A DNA stretch of 64,000 nucleotides, from NCBI RefSeq assembly GCF_003574675.1, contig NZ_QOAZ01000004.1, forward strand, positions 62,001 to 126,000, in the 5' to 3' direction. Shown piece after piece: positions 16,808 through 28,043 of this stretch (position 1 is its first letter; every line of letters begins with the position of its first letter). The translations under genes and the position numbers were made by a program. This DNA is from Azohydromonas sediminis (GTDB taxonomy: Bacteria > Pseudomonadota > Gammaproteobacteria > Burkholderiales > Burkholderiaceae_C). Under the pieces are notes generated by a model. The model was given only the letters and a program-made list of their open reading frames with translations, made no database searches and was not told where the DNA came from.

Positions 16808-18850
16808 TCAGCGCACCCGCATGCCCGGCTGCGCGCCGGCGTGGGGTTCGAGGATGAACAGGCCGGGCTGCGTCTTGCCGTCGGCGTGGCTTGCGGCCAG
16901 CACCATGCCTTCGCTGACGCCGAACTTCATCTTGCGCGGCGCGAGGTTGGCCACCAGCACGGTGAGCTTTCCGACCAGATCCTCGGGCCGGTAGGCGCTC
17001 GAGATGCCGCTGAAGACGTTGCGCGTGCGCCCCTCCCCGGCGTCGAGCGTCAGGCGCAGCAGCTTGTCGCTGCCCTCGACGCGCTCGGCGGCGACGATCC
17101 TGGCGATGCGCAGGTCGACCTTGGCGAAGTCGTCGATGCCGATCTCCGGCGCCACCGCCTCGCCGCCGGGCAGCACCGCCGGCGGCGCTGGCGGCTCGAA
17201 CAGCGCGTCGAGCCGCTTCGGGTCGACGCGCTGCATCAGGTGCTGGTAGGCGCCGATGCGGTGTGCGCCGAGGGCGCGCTGCGCGTCGGCGAATGCGAGC
17301 GGCGGCACGTGCAGGAAGGCCTCGACCTTGGCGGCGAGTGCCGGCAGCACCGGCTTGAGGTAGATCGTGAGGATGCGGAAGGCCTCGATGCACACCGTGC
17401 ACACGTCGTGCAGCACGGCGTCGGCGCCGGGCTGCTTCGCGAGCTCCCACGGCTTGTGCTGGTCGACGAACTCGTTGACGCGGTCGGCCAGCGCCATCAC
17501 CTCGCGCAGCGCCTTGCCGTACTCGCGCTCCTCGTACAGCTGCTCGATCGCGTCGCGGTGCACGCGCAGCCCGTCGAGCAGCACGCGGCCCTCGACGCCG
17601 GTGTCGGCCGACAGCACGCCGCCGAAGCGCTTGGCGATGAAGCCCGCGGCGCGGCTGGCGATGTTGACGTACTTGCCGACGAGGTCGGCGTTGACGCGCG
17701 CGACGAAGTCGTCGGGATTGAAGTCGACGTCCTCGACGCGGCCGTTGAGCTTGGCGGCGATGTAGTAGCGCAGCCACTCGGGATCCATGCCGAGCTCGAG
17801 GTACTTCAGCGGGCTGATGCCCGTGCCGCGGCTCTTGCTCATCTTCTCGCCGCTGACGGTGATGAAGCCGTGCACGAAGACGTGGGTCGGCGTCTTGCGG
17901 CCGCTGAAGTGCAGCATCGCCGGCCAGAACAGCGTGTGGAAGTACGTGATGTCCTTGCCGATGAAGTGGATCTGCTCGACCTGCGGGTCGGCCATGTAGG
18001 CGTCGAAGTCCCAGCCGTTCTTGTCGAACCAGTTCTTCAGCGACGCGAGGTAGCCCACCGGCGCGTCGAGCCAGACGTAGAAGTACTTGCCCGGCGCGTC
18101 GGGGATCTCGATGCCGAAGTACGGCGCATCGCGGCTGATGTCCCAGTCGGCGAGCGTGACGCGGCCGTGCTCGTCGGGCGCGAACCATTCGCGGATCTTG
18201 TTCAGCACCTCGGGCTGAAGCCGCCCGGGCGTGGCCGCCCACTCCTGCAGGAACTCGATGCAGCGCGGCGAGCTGAGCTGGAAGAAGTGGTGCTCGCTCG
18301 TGCGCAGCACCGGCGTCGCGCCCGACAGCGCCGAATAGGGATTCTTCAGCTCGGTGGGGCCGTAGACGGCGCCGCAGACCTCGCAGGCGTCGCCGTACTG
18401 GTCCTTCGCGCCGCACTTCGGGCACTCGCCCTTGATGTAGCGGTCGGGCAGGAACATGCCCTTGACGGGGTCGAAGAACTGCTCGACCGGCCGGATCGCG
18501 ATCAGTCCCTCGCGGCGCAGCGCGCGGTAGATGTCCTGCGCGAGCTGGTGGTTCTCGGGGCCGTCGGTCGAGTGCCAGTTGTCGAACGCGATGTGGAAGC
18601 CGTCGAGGTAGGCCTTGCGCCCGGCGGCGATCTCGGCGACGAACTGCTGCGGCGTCTTGCCCGCCTTCTCGGCGGCGATCATGATCGGCGCGCCGTGCGC
18701 GTCGTCGGCGCAGACGAAGTGGACCTCGTGCCCGCGCATGCGCTGGAAGCGCACCCAGATGTCGGCCTGGATGTACTCCATGATGTGGCCGATGTGGAAG
18801 GCGCCGTTGGCGTACGGCAGCGCGGTGGTGACGAACAGTCGGCGGGGCAT
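16808..18850 (-). CDS. metG: Methionyl-tRNA synthetase
   Basis: 680 residues, matching the E. coli-type (MetRS1) length. Signatures: [15 protein letters not shown] (HIGH motif, about 11-25), a Zn-binding knuckle CPKCGAKD...CEVCG (about 143-163), [12 protein letters not shown] (KMSKS, about 330) and a C-terminal tRNA-binding/dimerisation domain (about 580-680: [29 protein letters not shown]). It charges tRNA-Met in the cytoplasm. ATG at 18850 is set by the [16 protein letters not shown] start; longer readings go into the divergent promoter region. Confidence 0.97.
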   Translation of the reverse strand: MPRRLFVTTALPYANGAFHIGHIMEYIQADIWVRFQRMRGHEVHFVCADDAHGAPIMIAAEKAGKTPQQFVAEIAAGRKAYLDGFHIAFDNWHSTDGPENHQLAQDIYRALRREGLIAIRPVEQFFDPVKGMFLPDRYIKGECPKCGAKDQYGDACEVCGAVYGPTELKNPYSALSGATPVLRTSEHHFFQLSSPRCIEFLQEWAATPGRLQPEVLNKIREWFAPDEHGRVTLADWDISRDAPYFGIEIPDAPGKYFYVWLDAPVGYLASLKNWFDKNGWDFDAYMADPQVEQIHFIGKDITYFHTLFWPAMLHFSGRKTPTHVFVHGFITVSGEKMSKSRGTGISPLKYLELGMDPEWLRYYIAAKLNGRVEDVDFNPDDFVARVNADLVGKYVNIASRAAGFIAKRFGGVLSADTGVEGRVLLDGLRVHRDAIEQLYEEREYGKALREVMALADRVNEFVDQHKPWELAKQPGADAVLHDVCTVCIEAFRILTIYLKPVLPALAAKVEAFLHVPPLAFADAQRALGAHRIGAYQHLMQRVDPKRLDALFEPPAPPAVLPGGEAVAPEIGIDDFAKVDLRIARIVAAERVEGSDKLLRLTLDAGEGRTRNVFSGISSAYRPEDLVGKLTVLVANLAPRKMKFGVSEGMVLAASHADGKTQPGLFILEPHAGAQPGMRVR

Positions 18851-18879
18851 GGGCGCTCGCGGCGGCAGCGGAGCGTGAC

Positions 18880-18885
18880 ATTCTA
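18880..18885 (-). promoter_or_regulatory. -10 element for metG
   Basis: TAGAAT on the minus strand is 29 nt upstream of the metG ATG, inside the 160-bp divergent region between metG and apbC. No consensus -35 is visible 16-18 bp further up. Confidence 0.4.
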
Positions 18886-19010
18886 GGAGCCGCCGCCCCG
18901 CTACCCGGGTAAGTACCGAGCCGGCGCGTGCCGCCGGGCCTGCCCCTGCGGACAAAGTGACGTCCGTGCACCGGTAGACTGCGTGCCCTCCCGGATCGCC
19001 TGCCACCGCC

Positions 19011-20105
19011 ATGACCGCACCGACCGAACCGTCCCTGCTCGAGGCCCTGAAGAGCGTCGTCGACCCGAACACCGGGCGCGACTTCGTCTCGACGCGCCAG
19101 CTGAAGAACCTGCGGGTCGAGGGCGGCGACGTGTCGTTCGACGTCGAGCTCGGCTACCCGGCCAAGAGCCAGATCCCGGCGCTGCGCCGCGCGCTGATCG
19201 CCGCCGCGCGCGAGGTGCCCGGCGTGGCCAACGTCAGCGTCAACCTGACGACGAAGATCGTCGCGCACGCGGTGCAGCGCGGCGTGCAGCTGCTGCCGAA
19301 GGTCAAGAACGTCGTCGCCGTCGCGTCGGGCAAGGGCGGTGTCGGCAAGAGCACGACGGCGGTCAACCTCGCGCTCGCGCTCGCCGCCGAGGGCGCGAGC
19401 GTGGGCATCCTCGATGCCGACATCTACGGCCCGAGCCAGCCGATGATGATGGGCATCGAAGGCCGCCCCGAGTCGGTCGACGGCCAGACGATGGAGCCGC
19501 TCGAGAACTACGGCGTGCAGGTGATGTCGATCGGCTTCCTGGTGGATGCCGACAACCCGATGATCTGGCGAGGGCCGATGGCCACGCAGGCGCTCGAGCA
19601 GCTGCTGCGGCAGACCAACTGGCGCGAGCTCGACTACCTGATCGTCGACATGCCGCCGGGCACCGGCGACATCCAGCTGACGCTATCGCAGCGCGTGCCG
19701 CTGACCGGCGCCGTCATCGTCACGACGCCGCAGGACATCGCGCTGCTCGACGCGAAGAAGGGGCTCAAGATGTTCGAGAAGGTCGGCGTGCCGATCCTGG
19801 GCATCGTCGAGAACATGGCGGTGTACTGCTGCCCGAACTGCGGCCACGTCGAGCACATCTTCGGCGCCGAGGGCGGCAAGAAGATGGCCGCGCAGTACGG
19901 CGTCGACTACCTCGGCGCGCTGCCGCTGAACATGAGCATCCGCGAGCAGGCCGACAGCGGCCGCCCGACCGTCGTCAGCGACCCCGACGGCGAGATCGCC
20001 GCGATCTACAAGGCGGTCGCGCGCCAGGTGGCGGTCAAGATCGCGCAGAAGGCCAAGGACTTCAGCGCGAAGTTCCCGACGATCACGATCTCGAAGACCA
20101 CCTGA
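19011..20105 (+). CDS. apbC: Mrp/ApbC iron-sulfur cluster carrier ATPase
   Basis: 364 residues. An N-terminal MIP18/DUF59 domain (about 5-85) is fused to a Mrp/NBP35-type P-loop ATPase. The deviant Walker [11 protein letters not shown] is at about residues 106-115, with [10 protein letters not shown] and VDMPPGTGD following. A CPNC pair near residues 274-277 is the bridging FeS-cluster site. The protein holds and transfers [4Fe-4S] clusters to apo-enzymes in the cytosol. The gene is only 8 bp ahead of the FDH-associated DUF3305 gene, so it may be read with the formate dehydrogenase accessory genes, whose products carry many FeS clusters. Confidence 0.95.
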   Translation: MTAPTEPSLLEALKSVVDPNTGRDFVSTRQLKNLRVEGGDVSFDVELGYPAKSQIPALRRALIAAAREVPGVANVSVNLTTKIVAHAVQRGVQLLPKVKNVVAVASGKGGVGKSTTAVNLALALAAEGASVGILDADIYGPSQPMMMGIEGRPESVDGQTMEPLENYGVQVMSIGFLVDADNPMIWRGPMATQALEQLLRQTNWRELDYLIVDMPPGTGDIQLTLSQRVPLTGAVIVTTPQDIALLDAKKGLKMFEKVGVPILGIVENMAVYCCPNCGHVEHIFGAEGGKKMAAQYGVDYLGALPLNMSIREQADSGRPTVVSDPDGEIAAIYKAVARQVAVKIAQKAKDFSAKFPTITISKTT

Positions 20106-20113
20106 AGCGCGCC

Positions 20114-20596
20114 ATGTCCAAGCGTCCGCGCATCGAGGTCGCCGTCGTCGTCGAGCGCGAAGCGCAGCCCAACCGCTGGGAGGACTGGCGCTTCCGCATC
20201 GCCGAGGTGCTGCCCCACGAGCCGGCGTTCGGCACCGCGCCGCGCGTGCTGCGCGACGATGGCCGGCTGCAGCGCGTGCTGCACCCGGGCTTCGCCGTCG
20301 AGCTGTTCGCCGACGAGGGCGAGGGCTACTACCTGAACCTGACGTCGGGCGCGCCGGTGTGGTTCGTGATGTGGCGCGTCGACGACGCCGACGCGTCGCG
20401 GGCGAGGCCGGAGATCGTCAGCGTCTCGTACAACGAGGCCGGGCGCTGGCTCGACGCGCAGGAGCGCGTCGACTCGGTGCCGTTGTCGCCCGAGGTGCGC
20501 GACTGGCTGCAGGCCTTCACCGACGCGCACTACCGCCCGGAGCCGAAACAGCGCCGGCGCCCGGCGTCGTTCCAGCGCCCGCACGAGCGCGGCTGA
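20114..20596 (+). CDS. DUF3305 protein, formate dehydrogenase-associated
   Basis: 160 residues, no signal peptide or membrane helix. It starts MSKRPRIEVAVVVERE and has a Trp-rich core (NRWEDWRFRIAEVLPHE) and a segment VSVSYNEAGRWLDAQERVDSVPL typical of the DUF3305 family. The family has no known function, but it recurs in FDH gene clusters of Proteobacteria beside DUF3306 and a multi-FeS protein, as here. It lies 8 bp after apbC and 16 bp before DUF3306. A role in FDH maturation or electron transfer is inference from linkage. Confidence 0.85.
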   Translation: MSKRPRIEVAVVVEREAQPNRWEDWRFRIAEVLPHEPAFGTAPRVLRDDGRLQRVLHPGFAVELFADEGEGYYLNLTSGAPVWFVMWRVDDADASRARPEIVSVSYNEAGRWLDAQERVDSVPLSPEVRDWLQAFTDAHYRPEPKQRRRPASFQRPHERG

Positions 20597-20612
20597 GCCG
20601 CGCGCGACCGCC

Positions 20613-21302
20613 ATGGCCGACGACCGCGACGACGGCTTCTTCTCGCGCTGGGCGCGGCGCAAGGCGCAGGCGCGGCGCGGCACCGTCGACGATGCGCCGC
20701 CCGGCACGCCGCCGGCCGCCGCGCCTGCCGCGCCCGCGGCGGCGGTCGCGGGCACGGCCACGCCGCCGGCACCGGCGGCACCGCCAGCACCGTCGGCTCC
20801 CCGCGCGCCCGACGCCGCGCCGGCGCCTGCCGCGCCGCCGCTGCCGACGATGGACGACGTCGCGCGGCTGACGCGCAGTTCCGACTTCTCCCCGTTCGTG
20901 CGTGCCGGCGTCGACGAGGGCGTCAAGCGCGCGGCGCTGAAGAAGCTGTTCAGCGACCCGCACTTCAACGTGATGGACGGGCTCGACGTCTACATCGACG
21001 ACTACGGCCAGCCCGATCCGCTGCCCGCGTCGATGCTGCGCAAGATGGTGCAGTCCAAGGCGCTGGGCCTGTTCACCGACGAGCCGCCGGCGCCTGCGGC
21101 CGCGCGCGCGACGGCGCCGGACGCCGCCGACGTGCCCCCAGCGGCCGACGTGCCCGCCGTCACCGATTCCGCACCGGCCCCCGAGGCCGCCGCCGAGGCT
21201 CCCACCGATGAAGACGCTGATCTGCGACTGCAACCGCTCGATGCCGCTGGACGCGGAGGCGATCCGCGAGACGCTGGCGACGACGCCGGGCGCGAGCGCT
21301 GA
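20613..21302 (+). CDS. DUF3306 protein, formate dehydrogenase-associated
   Basis: 229 residues. The N-terminus DDGFFSRWARRKAQAR matches the DUF3306 family start. A long Ala/Pro linker (about 30-80) leads to the conserved core DDVARLTRSSDFSPFVRAGVDEGVKRAALKKLF and FNVMDGLDVYIDDYG. No membrane segment. The last 95 bp overlap the start of the multi-FeS gene in another frame, so the C-terminal Ala/Pro-rich tail is read through the neighbour's beginning. Function unknown; linkage to FDH is known for the family. Confidence 0.85.
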   Translation: MADDRDDGFFSRWARRKAQARRGTVDDAPPGTPPAAAPAAPAAAVAGTATPPAPAAPPAPSAPRAPDAAPAPAAPPLPTMDDVARLTRSSDFSPFVRAGVDEGVKRAALKKLFSDPHFNVMDGLDVYIDDYGQPDPLPASMLRKMVQSKALGLFTDEPPAPAAARATAPDAADVPPAADVPAVTDSAPAPEAAAEAPTDEDADLRLQPLDAAGRGGDPRDAGDDAGRER

Positions 21303-23349
21303 CGGGCTCGACACCGTCCACACGCTGCTGTGCCGGCGCGAGGCCGGCGCGTTCCAGCGCGCCGCGAAGGGCGGCGACGAGCTGCTCGTGGCCTGCACGC
21401 AGGAGAGCCGGCTGTTCCTCGAACTCAACGAGCAGACCGAGGGCGCGCCGTCGGTCGCCGAACGGCCGATCCGCTTCGTCAACATCCGCGAGGCCGGCGG
21501 CTGGAGCCGCGACGCGAAGCAGGCCACGCCGAAGCTCGCGGCGCTGATCGCCGCGGCGCAGCTGCCCGACCCCGACCCGGTGGCCACCGTGAGCTACCGC
21601 TCGGGCGGTCGCGTGCTCGTGATCGGCGACGCCGACACTGCCGAGCGCGCCGCCGCGCTGCTGGCCGACAAGCTCGACGTCAGCGTGCTGCTCGAGCGCG
21701 CCGGCGGCGCGCTGCCGCAGACGCGCGAGCACCCCGTCTACAGCGGGCGGCTGACGCGCCTGGCGGGCTGGCTCGGCGCCTTCACCGCCGAGTGGGACGC
21801 GACCAACCCGATCGACCTCGACCTGTGCACGCGCTGCAACGCGTGCATCGCCGCGTGCCCCGAAGACGCGATCGACTTCAGCTACCAGGTCGATCTCGCG
21901 CGCTGCAAGAGCCACCGCGACTGCGTCAAGGTCTGCGACGCCGCCGGCGCGATCGACTTCGCGCGCGAGCCGCAACCGGTCAGCGAGACCTTCGATCTGG
22001 TCCTCGACCTGCGCCGCGACCCCGCGTTCACGCAGCACCAGCCGCCGCAGGGCTACGTGCACGTGCGCCCCGGCGACGAGCGTGCGCTGTTCGACGCGGT
22101 GCTGACGCTGCGCGAGCTCACCGGCACCTTCGACAAGCCCAAGTTCTTCCACTACAAGTCCAAGTTGTGCGCGCACAGCCGCAACGAGAAGCTCGGCTGC
22201 GACGCCTGCGTCGAGGTCTGCTCGGCCAGCGCGATCGCCAGCGAGCGCGAGACGAGCGGCGGCATCCGCGTCGAGCCGCACCTGTGCGTGGGCTGCGGCG
22301 CATGCACGACGGTGTGCCCGAGCGGCGCGCTCGCCTACGGCTATCCCGACGCGCCCACGCTCGGCAAGCGTGTGCGCACGCTGATCGGCACCTACCGCCG
22401 CGCCGGTGGGCGCGACGCGATGCTGCTCGTGCACAGCCAGGACGCCGGCGCGAAGCGCCTGGCCGCGCTCGGCCGCGCGGCGCGCATCGATCCCGCGATC
22501 CACGGTCTGCCGGCGCGCGTGCTGCCGCTCGAGGTGTGGCACACCGCCAGCGTCGGGATCGACCTGTGGCTTGCGGCGATCGCGTGCGGCGCGAGCCAGA
22601 TCGGCGTGCTGCTGACCGACGAGGAGGCGCCGCAGTACCGCGAGGCGCTCGCGGCGCAGATGGCGCAGGCGCAGGCGATCCTGAACGGCCTCGGCTACGC
22701 CGGCACGCACCTGCACCTGTTCGAGGCGCGCGACGACCGCGACCTGGCCGCGCTCGACGCCGCGCTGCGCCTGCCGCCGGCACAGGGCGTGCGCCAGCCG
22801 GCGGCGTTCGCGGTGCAGGCCGACAAGCGCGCGACGCTCGACCTCGCGCTCGACCACCTGCTCGCGCAGGCGCCGAAGCCGGTCGACGAGATCGCGCTGC
22901 CGAAGGCCGGCGCGCCGTTCGGCACCGTCGTCGTCGACACCGGCAAGTGCACGATGTGCCTGAGCTGCGTCGGCGCCTGCCCCGAGGCGGCGCTGGCCGA
23001 CAACCCCGAGGCGCCGCAGCTGCGCTTCGTCGAGAAGAACTGCGTGCAGTGCGGGCTGTGCGAGCGCACCTGCCCCGAGCGCGCGATCACGCTGCAGCCG
23101 CGCCTGTGGCTGGCCGACGGGGGCAAGGCGCGCAAGCAGATGCGCGTGCTCCACGAGGCGCAGCCGTGGCGCTGCATCCGCTGCGGCAAGCCGTTCGGCA
23201 CCGTGCAGGCGATCGAGGCGATGGTGGCCAAGCTCGCCGGCCACGCGATGTTCCAGGGCGCGGCGGCCGAGCGGCTGAAGATGTGCGCCGACTGCCGCGT
23301 CGTCGACATCTTCAGCGACCCGAACGAAGTCCGGATCACCGACCTGTGA
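21208..23349 (+). CDS. Large multi-cluster 4Fe-4S protein of the FDH locus
   Basis: 713 residues. Clear CxxCxxCxxxC sets are CTRCNACIAACP (about 207), CVGCGACTTVCP (about 361), CTMCLSCVGACP (about 581) and CVQCGLCERTCP (about 613). Additional Cys groups are CKSHRDCVKVC (about 232) and CDACVEVC (about 331). The C-terminal region has CIRCGK and CADC (about 653-695), a zinc-ribbon-like pair. The protein therefore looks able to hold four to six clusters. No signal peptide, so it is cytoplasmic. It may wire electrons between formate oxidation and a cytoplasmic acceptor, or act in cofactor assembly; neither is shown. It overlaps the DUF3306 gene by 95 bp. Confidence 0.9.
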   Translation: MKTLICDCNRSMPLDAEAIRETLATTPGASADGLDTVHTLLCRREAGAFQRAAKGGDELLVACTQESRLFLELNEQTEGAPSVAERPIRFVNIREAGGWSRDAKQATPKLAALIAAAQLPDPDPVATVSYRSGGRVLVIGDADTAERAAALLADKLDVSVLLERAGGALPQTREHPVYSGRLTRLAGWLGAFTAEWDATNPIDLDLCTRCNACIAACPEDAIDFSYQVDLARCKSHRDCVKVCDAAGAIDFAREPQPVSETFDLVLDLRRDPAFTQHQPPQGYVHVRPGDERALFDAVLTLRELTGTFDKPKFFHYKSKLCAHSRNEKLGCDACVEVCSASAIASERETSGGIRVEPHLCVGCGACTTVCPSGALAYGYPDAPTLGKRVRTLIGTYRRAGGRDAMLLVHSQDAGAKRLAALGRAARIDPAIHGLPARVLPLEVWHTASVGIDLWLAAIACGASQIGVLLTDEEAPQYREALAAQMAQAQAILNGLGYAGTHLHLFEARDDRDLAALDAALRLPPAQGVRQPAAFAVQADKRATLDLALDHLLAQAPKPVDEIALPKAGAPFGTVVVDTGKCTMCLSCVGACPEAALADNPEAPQLRFVEKNCVQCGLCERTCPERAITLQPRLWLADGGKARKQMRVLHEAQPWRCIRCGKPFGTVQAIEAMVAKLAGHAMFQGAAAERLKMCADCRVVDIFSDPNEVRITDL

Positions 23350-23366
23350 ACGAGGGTGACACGCCG

Positions 23367-23996
23367 ATGGCCCAGGATCTGAAGGCGCTGAGTTTCGCCA
23401 CCGCCGACGACAGCGAGGAACTCGCGCGCGCCGAGCTTTACGGCCTGCTCGCGCGGCTGTGGTTCGCGCCGCCCGACGAAGCGCTGCTGCAGCAGTTGCG
23501 CGTCGCGGTCACCGAGGCGCCGACGCCGGGCGCGTTCCTCGAGGCGCCGTGGCAGGACCTGGTGGCGGCGATGCACGCGACGACGGTGCAGGCGGCGGCC
23601 GACGAGTACGACGCGCTGTTCCAGGGGGTCGGCAAGCCCGAGGTCTTCCTCTACGGCTCGTACTACCTCGCGGGCTTCCTCAACGAGAAGCCGCTCGTGC
23701 AGCTGCGCGACGACCTCGCGCGGCTCGGCCTCGCGCGCGACGAGACGCGCGGCGAGACCGAGGACCACGTCGCCGGCGTGTTCGAGGTGATGCGCTACCT
23801 GATCGCCGGCGACGACGTCGCGGTGTGCAACCTCGAGCAGCAGCGCCGCTTCTTCCGCGCCCACGTGCAGCCGTGGGTCGAGAAGATGGGCGACGCGGTG
23901 ATCGCGCACCCGCGCGCCGACCTCTACGCGAAGCTGGCGGTATTCACGCAGGCCTTCGTGCAGGTCGAGACGCAGGGCTTCGACCTGCTCGAGTGA
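23367..23996 (+). CDS. TorD/DmsD-family redox enzyme maturation chaperone
   Basis: 209 residues, all-helical. Family marks are AELYGLLARLWFAPPDE at the N-terminus, EYDALFQGVGKPEVFLYGSYYLAGFLNEKPL in the middle, and ETEDHVAGVFEVMRYLI with QRRFFRAHVQPW near the end. These chaperones bind the Tat signal of molybdoenzymes and help insert the cofactor; the Tat-bearing FdhA encoded 4.4 kb downstream is the natural client. ATG at 23367 has GAGGG ten bases upstream. An alternative GTG at 23346 would overlap the previous stop (GTGA) and add seven residues. Confidence 0.88.
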   Translation: MAQDLKALSFATADDSEELARAELYGLLARLWFAPPDEALLQQLRVAVTEAPTPGAFLEAPWQDLVAAMHATTVQAAADEYDALFQGVGKPEVFLYGSYYLAGFLNEKPLVQLRDDLARLGLARDETRGETEDHVAGVFEVMRYLIAGDDVAVCNLEQQRRFFRAHVQPWVEKMGDAVIAHPRADLYAKLAVFTQAFVQVETQGFDLLE

Positions 23997-24000
23997 GGCT

Positions 24001-24477
24001 TCAGCCCGCCGGCGGCGGCGCCGGCGTGTCGGCGGGCGCGGCCGCGGCGGCCTGCAGCTTCTTCCACGCCTGGAAGCCGCCGGCCACCGACAGCGCCTTC
24101 GGGTAGCCGAGCTCGCGCAGCAGCGCCGCGGCCGACAGGCTGCGCCGCCCGCTGTTGCACACGCACAGCAGCAGGTGGTCGCGCCCGTGGTGCAGGCCGT
24201 TGATCGTCCTGATGAAGGTGCGCGCGTCGATCTCCTTCGGCTTGCCGGCGTCGAGTATGTCCTGCTCGTTCTCGGTCAGCGTGTCGCCGAGCATCTGCTT
24301 GACCTCGAACAGCGGGATGTGCACCGTGTCGGGGATCGCACCCTTCATCTCGATCTCGAACGACTGGCGGATGTCGATCATCGTCGCCAGCCCGAGCCGG
24401 CACAGTTCGAGCGCGGTGGGCAGCGAGACCTCGAGGCGCTCGCGCTCTTCGGGGGTGAATTCGTGGTCCAGGTCCAT
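24001..24477 (-). CDS. Rhodanese-domain protein
   Basis: 158 residues with one rhodanese domain (about 20-140). The active-site loop is CVCNSGRRS, with the catalytic Cys in the CxxGxR pattern, and the fold end is AGGFQAWKK. The C-terminus is an Ala/Pro tail. It is the last gene of the minus-strand regulator-kinase-rhodanese block, 56 bp after the kinase, and converges on the chaperone gene with a 4-bp gap. FdhD-type sulfuration of the molybdenum cofactor needs a sulfur supply, so a thiosulfate/persulfide carrier here makes sense, but that is inference. Confidence 0.85.
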   Translation of the reverse strand: MDLDHEFTPEERERLEVSLPTALELCRLGLATMIDIRQSFEIEMKGAIPDTVHIPLFEVKQMLGDTLTENEQDILDAGKPKEIDARTFIRTINGLHHGRDHLLLCVCNSGRRSLSAAALLRELGYPKALSVAGGFQAWKKLQAAAAAPADTPAPPPAG

Positions 24478-24533
24478 GGCATGGGGGATGCGCGGCGGGG
24501 GCCGCGATTGTCCCACCGCGGCGTGGCGCCAGG

Positions 24534-26555
24534 CTAGGCGGCCTCGGTTTCCGGCTCCAGGCGCAGCACGACGGTGAACACGGCGCCGCGGCGGCCGTCG
24601 CCGCGGTCGGCGGCGCGCAGGTCGCCGCCGTAGCGCTCGACGATGCTTCGGCTGATCCACAGTCCCAGCCCGGTGCCGTCCTTCTTGCGCGTGACGAAGG
24701 GCTTGAACAGCTCGCCGATCAGCTCGGGGCCGAGCCCCGGGCCGGTGTCGGCGACCTCGATCTCGACGGCGTCGTCGCCCGCGTCGCGCGTGGCCAGCGT
24801 CAGCTCGCCGCCGTCGGGCATCGCGTGCACCGCGTTGACGAGCAGGTTGACCAGCACCTGCTGCAGCTCGTGGCGGTTGATCGACGGCCGCCGTGTCGCG
24901 GCGAACCCGCGCCGCACCTCGATGCCGCTCTTGGCCAGTTGCGGCCCCACGAGCACGAGGCAGTCCTCGATCAGGCGCGCGACGTCGACGGCGTCGACGT
25001 AGCCGGCGAACTCGGCCGGGCGTGCGAACTGCAGCAGCTGCGTGACGATCAGCCGCATGCGCTCGACCTGCTCGTCGAGCAGCTTCAGCTCGGCGCGCAC
25101 GCGCTCGACGCCGGCGGGGCCGAGCAGCTCGCGCAGCAGGTCCAGGTTGCCCTGCATCACGGCGATCGGGTTGTTGATCTCGTGCGCGACGCTGGCCGTG
25201 AGCTGTCCCACCGCGGCGAGCTTCTCGGAGCGCACGAGCTGCTGCTGCGCCGCCTGCAGCTCGCGGGTGCGCTCGGCGACCTTGGCGTCGAGCTCGGCGT
25301 TGAAACGCTGCAGCTCGCGCGTGTTGGCGTCGACCGTGTCGAGCAGGTGGTCGAGGTGGCCCGCGAGCTGCGCGATCTCGTCGCTGCCGGCCACCGGACC
25401 GACGCGCGCGTCGGCATGGCCGGCCTCGACGGCCTGCATCGTGCGCGCCATGCGCTCGACCGGCGCGAAGATGCCGCGCGCCCAGCGCAGCGACACGGCG
25501 GCGGCGGCGATCATCACCGCGAAGAACACGACCCCGATCGCCGCCAGCGCGCCGAACTTGACCCACGTGAACGGCGCCTCGAGGAAGCCGACGTAGAGCA
25601 TGCCCACACGCCGGCCGTCGCCGTCGACGATCGGCTTGTAGCCCGAGACGTACCAGTCGCTGACGACGAACGCGCGGTCGAGCCACGTGCTGCCGCGGTC
25701 GAGCACGGCCTCGCGCACCTCGCGCGAGACACGCGTGCCGATCGCGCGGCTGTCGCTGCCCTCGCCGGTGGCGTCGGGGTCGAACAGGCGCACGTTGGTG
25801 CTGATGCGCACGTCGTCGAGGAACAGCGTCGCGGTGCCCTGGCTGCCGAACGGCAGCGAGCCGGCCGGGTAGACGATCTCGTTGATGTGGTCGATGAACG
25901 CCAGGTTGCGGTTGAGCAGCACGCCGCCTTGCACCCAGCCGCGCAGGCGCCCGTCGGTGCTGCGCACCGGCGCGCTGGCGAGCACGACCATCGCACGGTC
26001 CTCGACGCGGCGTTCGGTGGGCACCGCGTTGCGCGTGGGCAGCAGCGGCACCGGCACGCGCGACTGCAGCGCCGGGGCGAGCCGGGCGACGACCTCCGGC
26101 GCCAGGATCTCGATCGTGGCCTGCGCGCCGGCGGTCGCCGGTGTCGCGTGCAGCGGCGCGTCGGCATCGCCGGCCGGCGGGGTGCCGTGGTCGGTCACGC
26201 GCAGCCGGCCGTCGGCGTCGCGCCAGTTGACGAAGTCGAGCGCGCCGCGCTGCTTGACGTCGCGCAGCAGCGTGACGAGCGCGTGTTCGTCGTAGGCTGC
26301 GATGGCGCGCTGCAGCGCGTGCGAGTCGGCCGCCGACGCAGTGCTGGCCGCCACCTCGCCGAGCACGCGCTCGAAGTAGCCGTGCGCGACCGCGAGGTCC
26401 GAGCGCACCTTCGTGATCAGCAGGCGGTCGAGCGCGACGCTGGCCCACCACAGCAGTGCCACGCCGAGCAGCGGCAGCACGACGACCAGCGGCAGCAGCA
26501 CCATCGCGAGCAGCTTGCCGCGGATCGACTGCGGCGCCAGGCGTTCGATGCGCAT
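24534..26555 (-). CDS. Sensor histidine kinase of the FDH locus
   Basis: 673 residues. Membrane helix 1 (about 13-40), a large periplasmic domain (about 41-310) of single/double-Cache type with FDPDATGEGSDSRAIGTRVSRE and VSDWYVSGYKPI, then membrane helix 2 (about 315-345), HAMP, a coiled coil (PQ-rich LQAAQQQL), HisKA with His458 in VAHEINNPIAVMQ and HATPase_c (NLLVNAVHAM, VADTGPGLG, GTGLGLWIS). The VAHEINNPL-like H box is characteristic of NtrB-like kinases paired with NtrC-family regulators, and one is encoded 23 bp upstream. The Cache domain suggests it senses a small extracellular ligand, possibly formate. Confidence 0.93.
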   Translation of the reverse strand: MRIERLAPQSIRGKLLAMVLLPLVVVLPLLGVALLWWASVALDRLLITKVRSDLAVAHGYFERVLGEVAASTASAADSHALQRAIAAYDEHALVTLLRDVKQRGALDFVNWRDADGRLRVTDHGTPPAGDADAPLHATPATAGAQATIEILAPEVVARLAPALQSRVPVPLLPTRNAVPTERRVEDRAMVVLASAPVRSTDGRLRGWVQGGVLLNRNLAFIDHINEIVYPAGSLPFGSQGTATLFLDDVRISTNVRLFDPDATGEGSDSRAIGTRVSREVREAVLDRGSTWLDRAFVVSDWYVSGYKPIVDGDGRRVGMLYVGFLEAPFTWVKFGALAAIGVVFFAVMIAAAAVSLRWARGIFAPVERMARTMQAVEAGHADARVGPVAGSDEIAQLAGHLDHLLDTVDANTRELQRFNAELDAKVAERTRELQAAQQQLVRSEKLAAVGQLTASVAHEINNPIAVMQGNLDLLRELLGPAGVERVRAELKLLDEQVERMRLIVTQLLQFARPAEFAGYVDAVDVARLIEDCLVLVGPQLAKSGIEVRRGFAATRRPSINRHELQQVLVNLLVNAVHAMPDGGELTLATRDAGDDAVEIEVADTGPGLGPELIGELFKPFVTRKKDGTGLGLWISRSIVERYGGDLRAADRGDGRRGAVFTVVLRLEPETEAA

Positions 26556-26578
26556 CGGTCGCCCGTCTCAGCGGGCCG

Positions 26579-27958
<1,380 letters not shown>

Positions 27959-28009
27959 GGCGGCTGCAGGCCAGCAATTGTAGGAAGGCGGCCGCCTAGG
28001 CGCCGGCGA

Positions 28010-28043
28010 CGACAGCCTGTCGGTATGGCGCGACAACTTGTCG
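28010..28043. promoter_or_regulatory. Tandem 13-bp palindromes, likely regulator binding sites
   Basis: CGACAGCCTGTCG (28010-28022) and CGACAACTTGTCG (28031-28043) are each perfect palindromes about a central base and share the form CGACA-N3-TGTCG. Their centres are 21 bp apart, two helical turns, so they face the same side of the DNA. They lie between the divergent NtrC-like regulator and the FDH operon, about 130-160 bp upstream of the first FDH gene. That is the usual place for an enhancer pair bound by a Fis-type domain. Confidence 0.6.
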
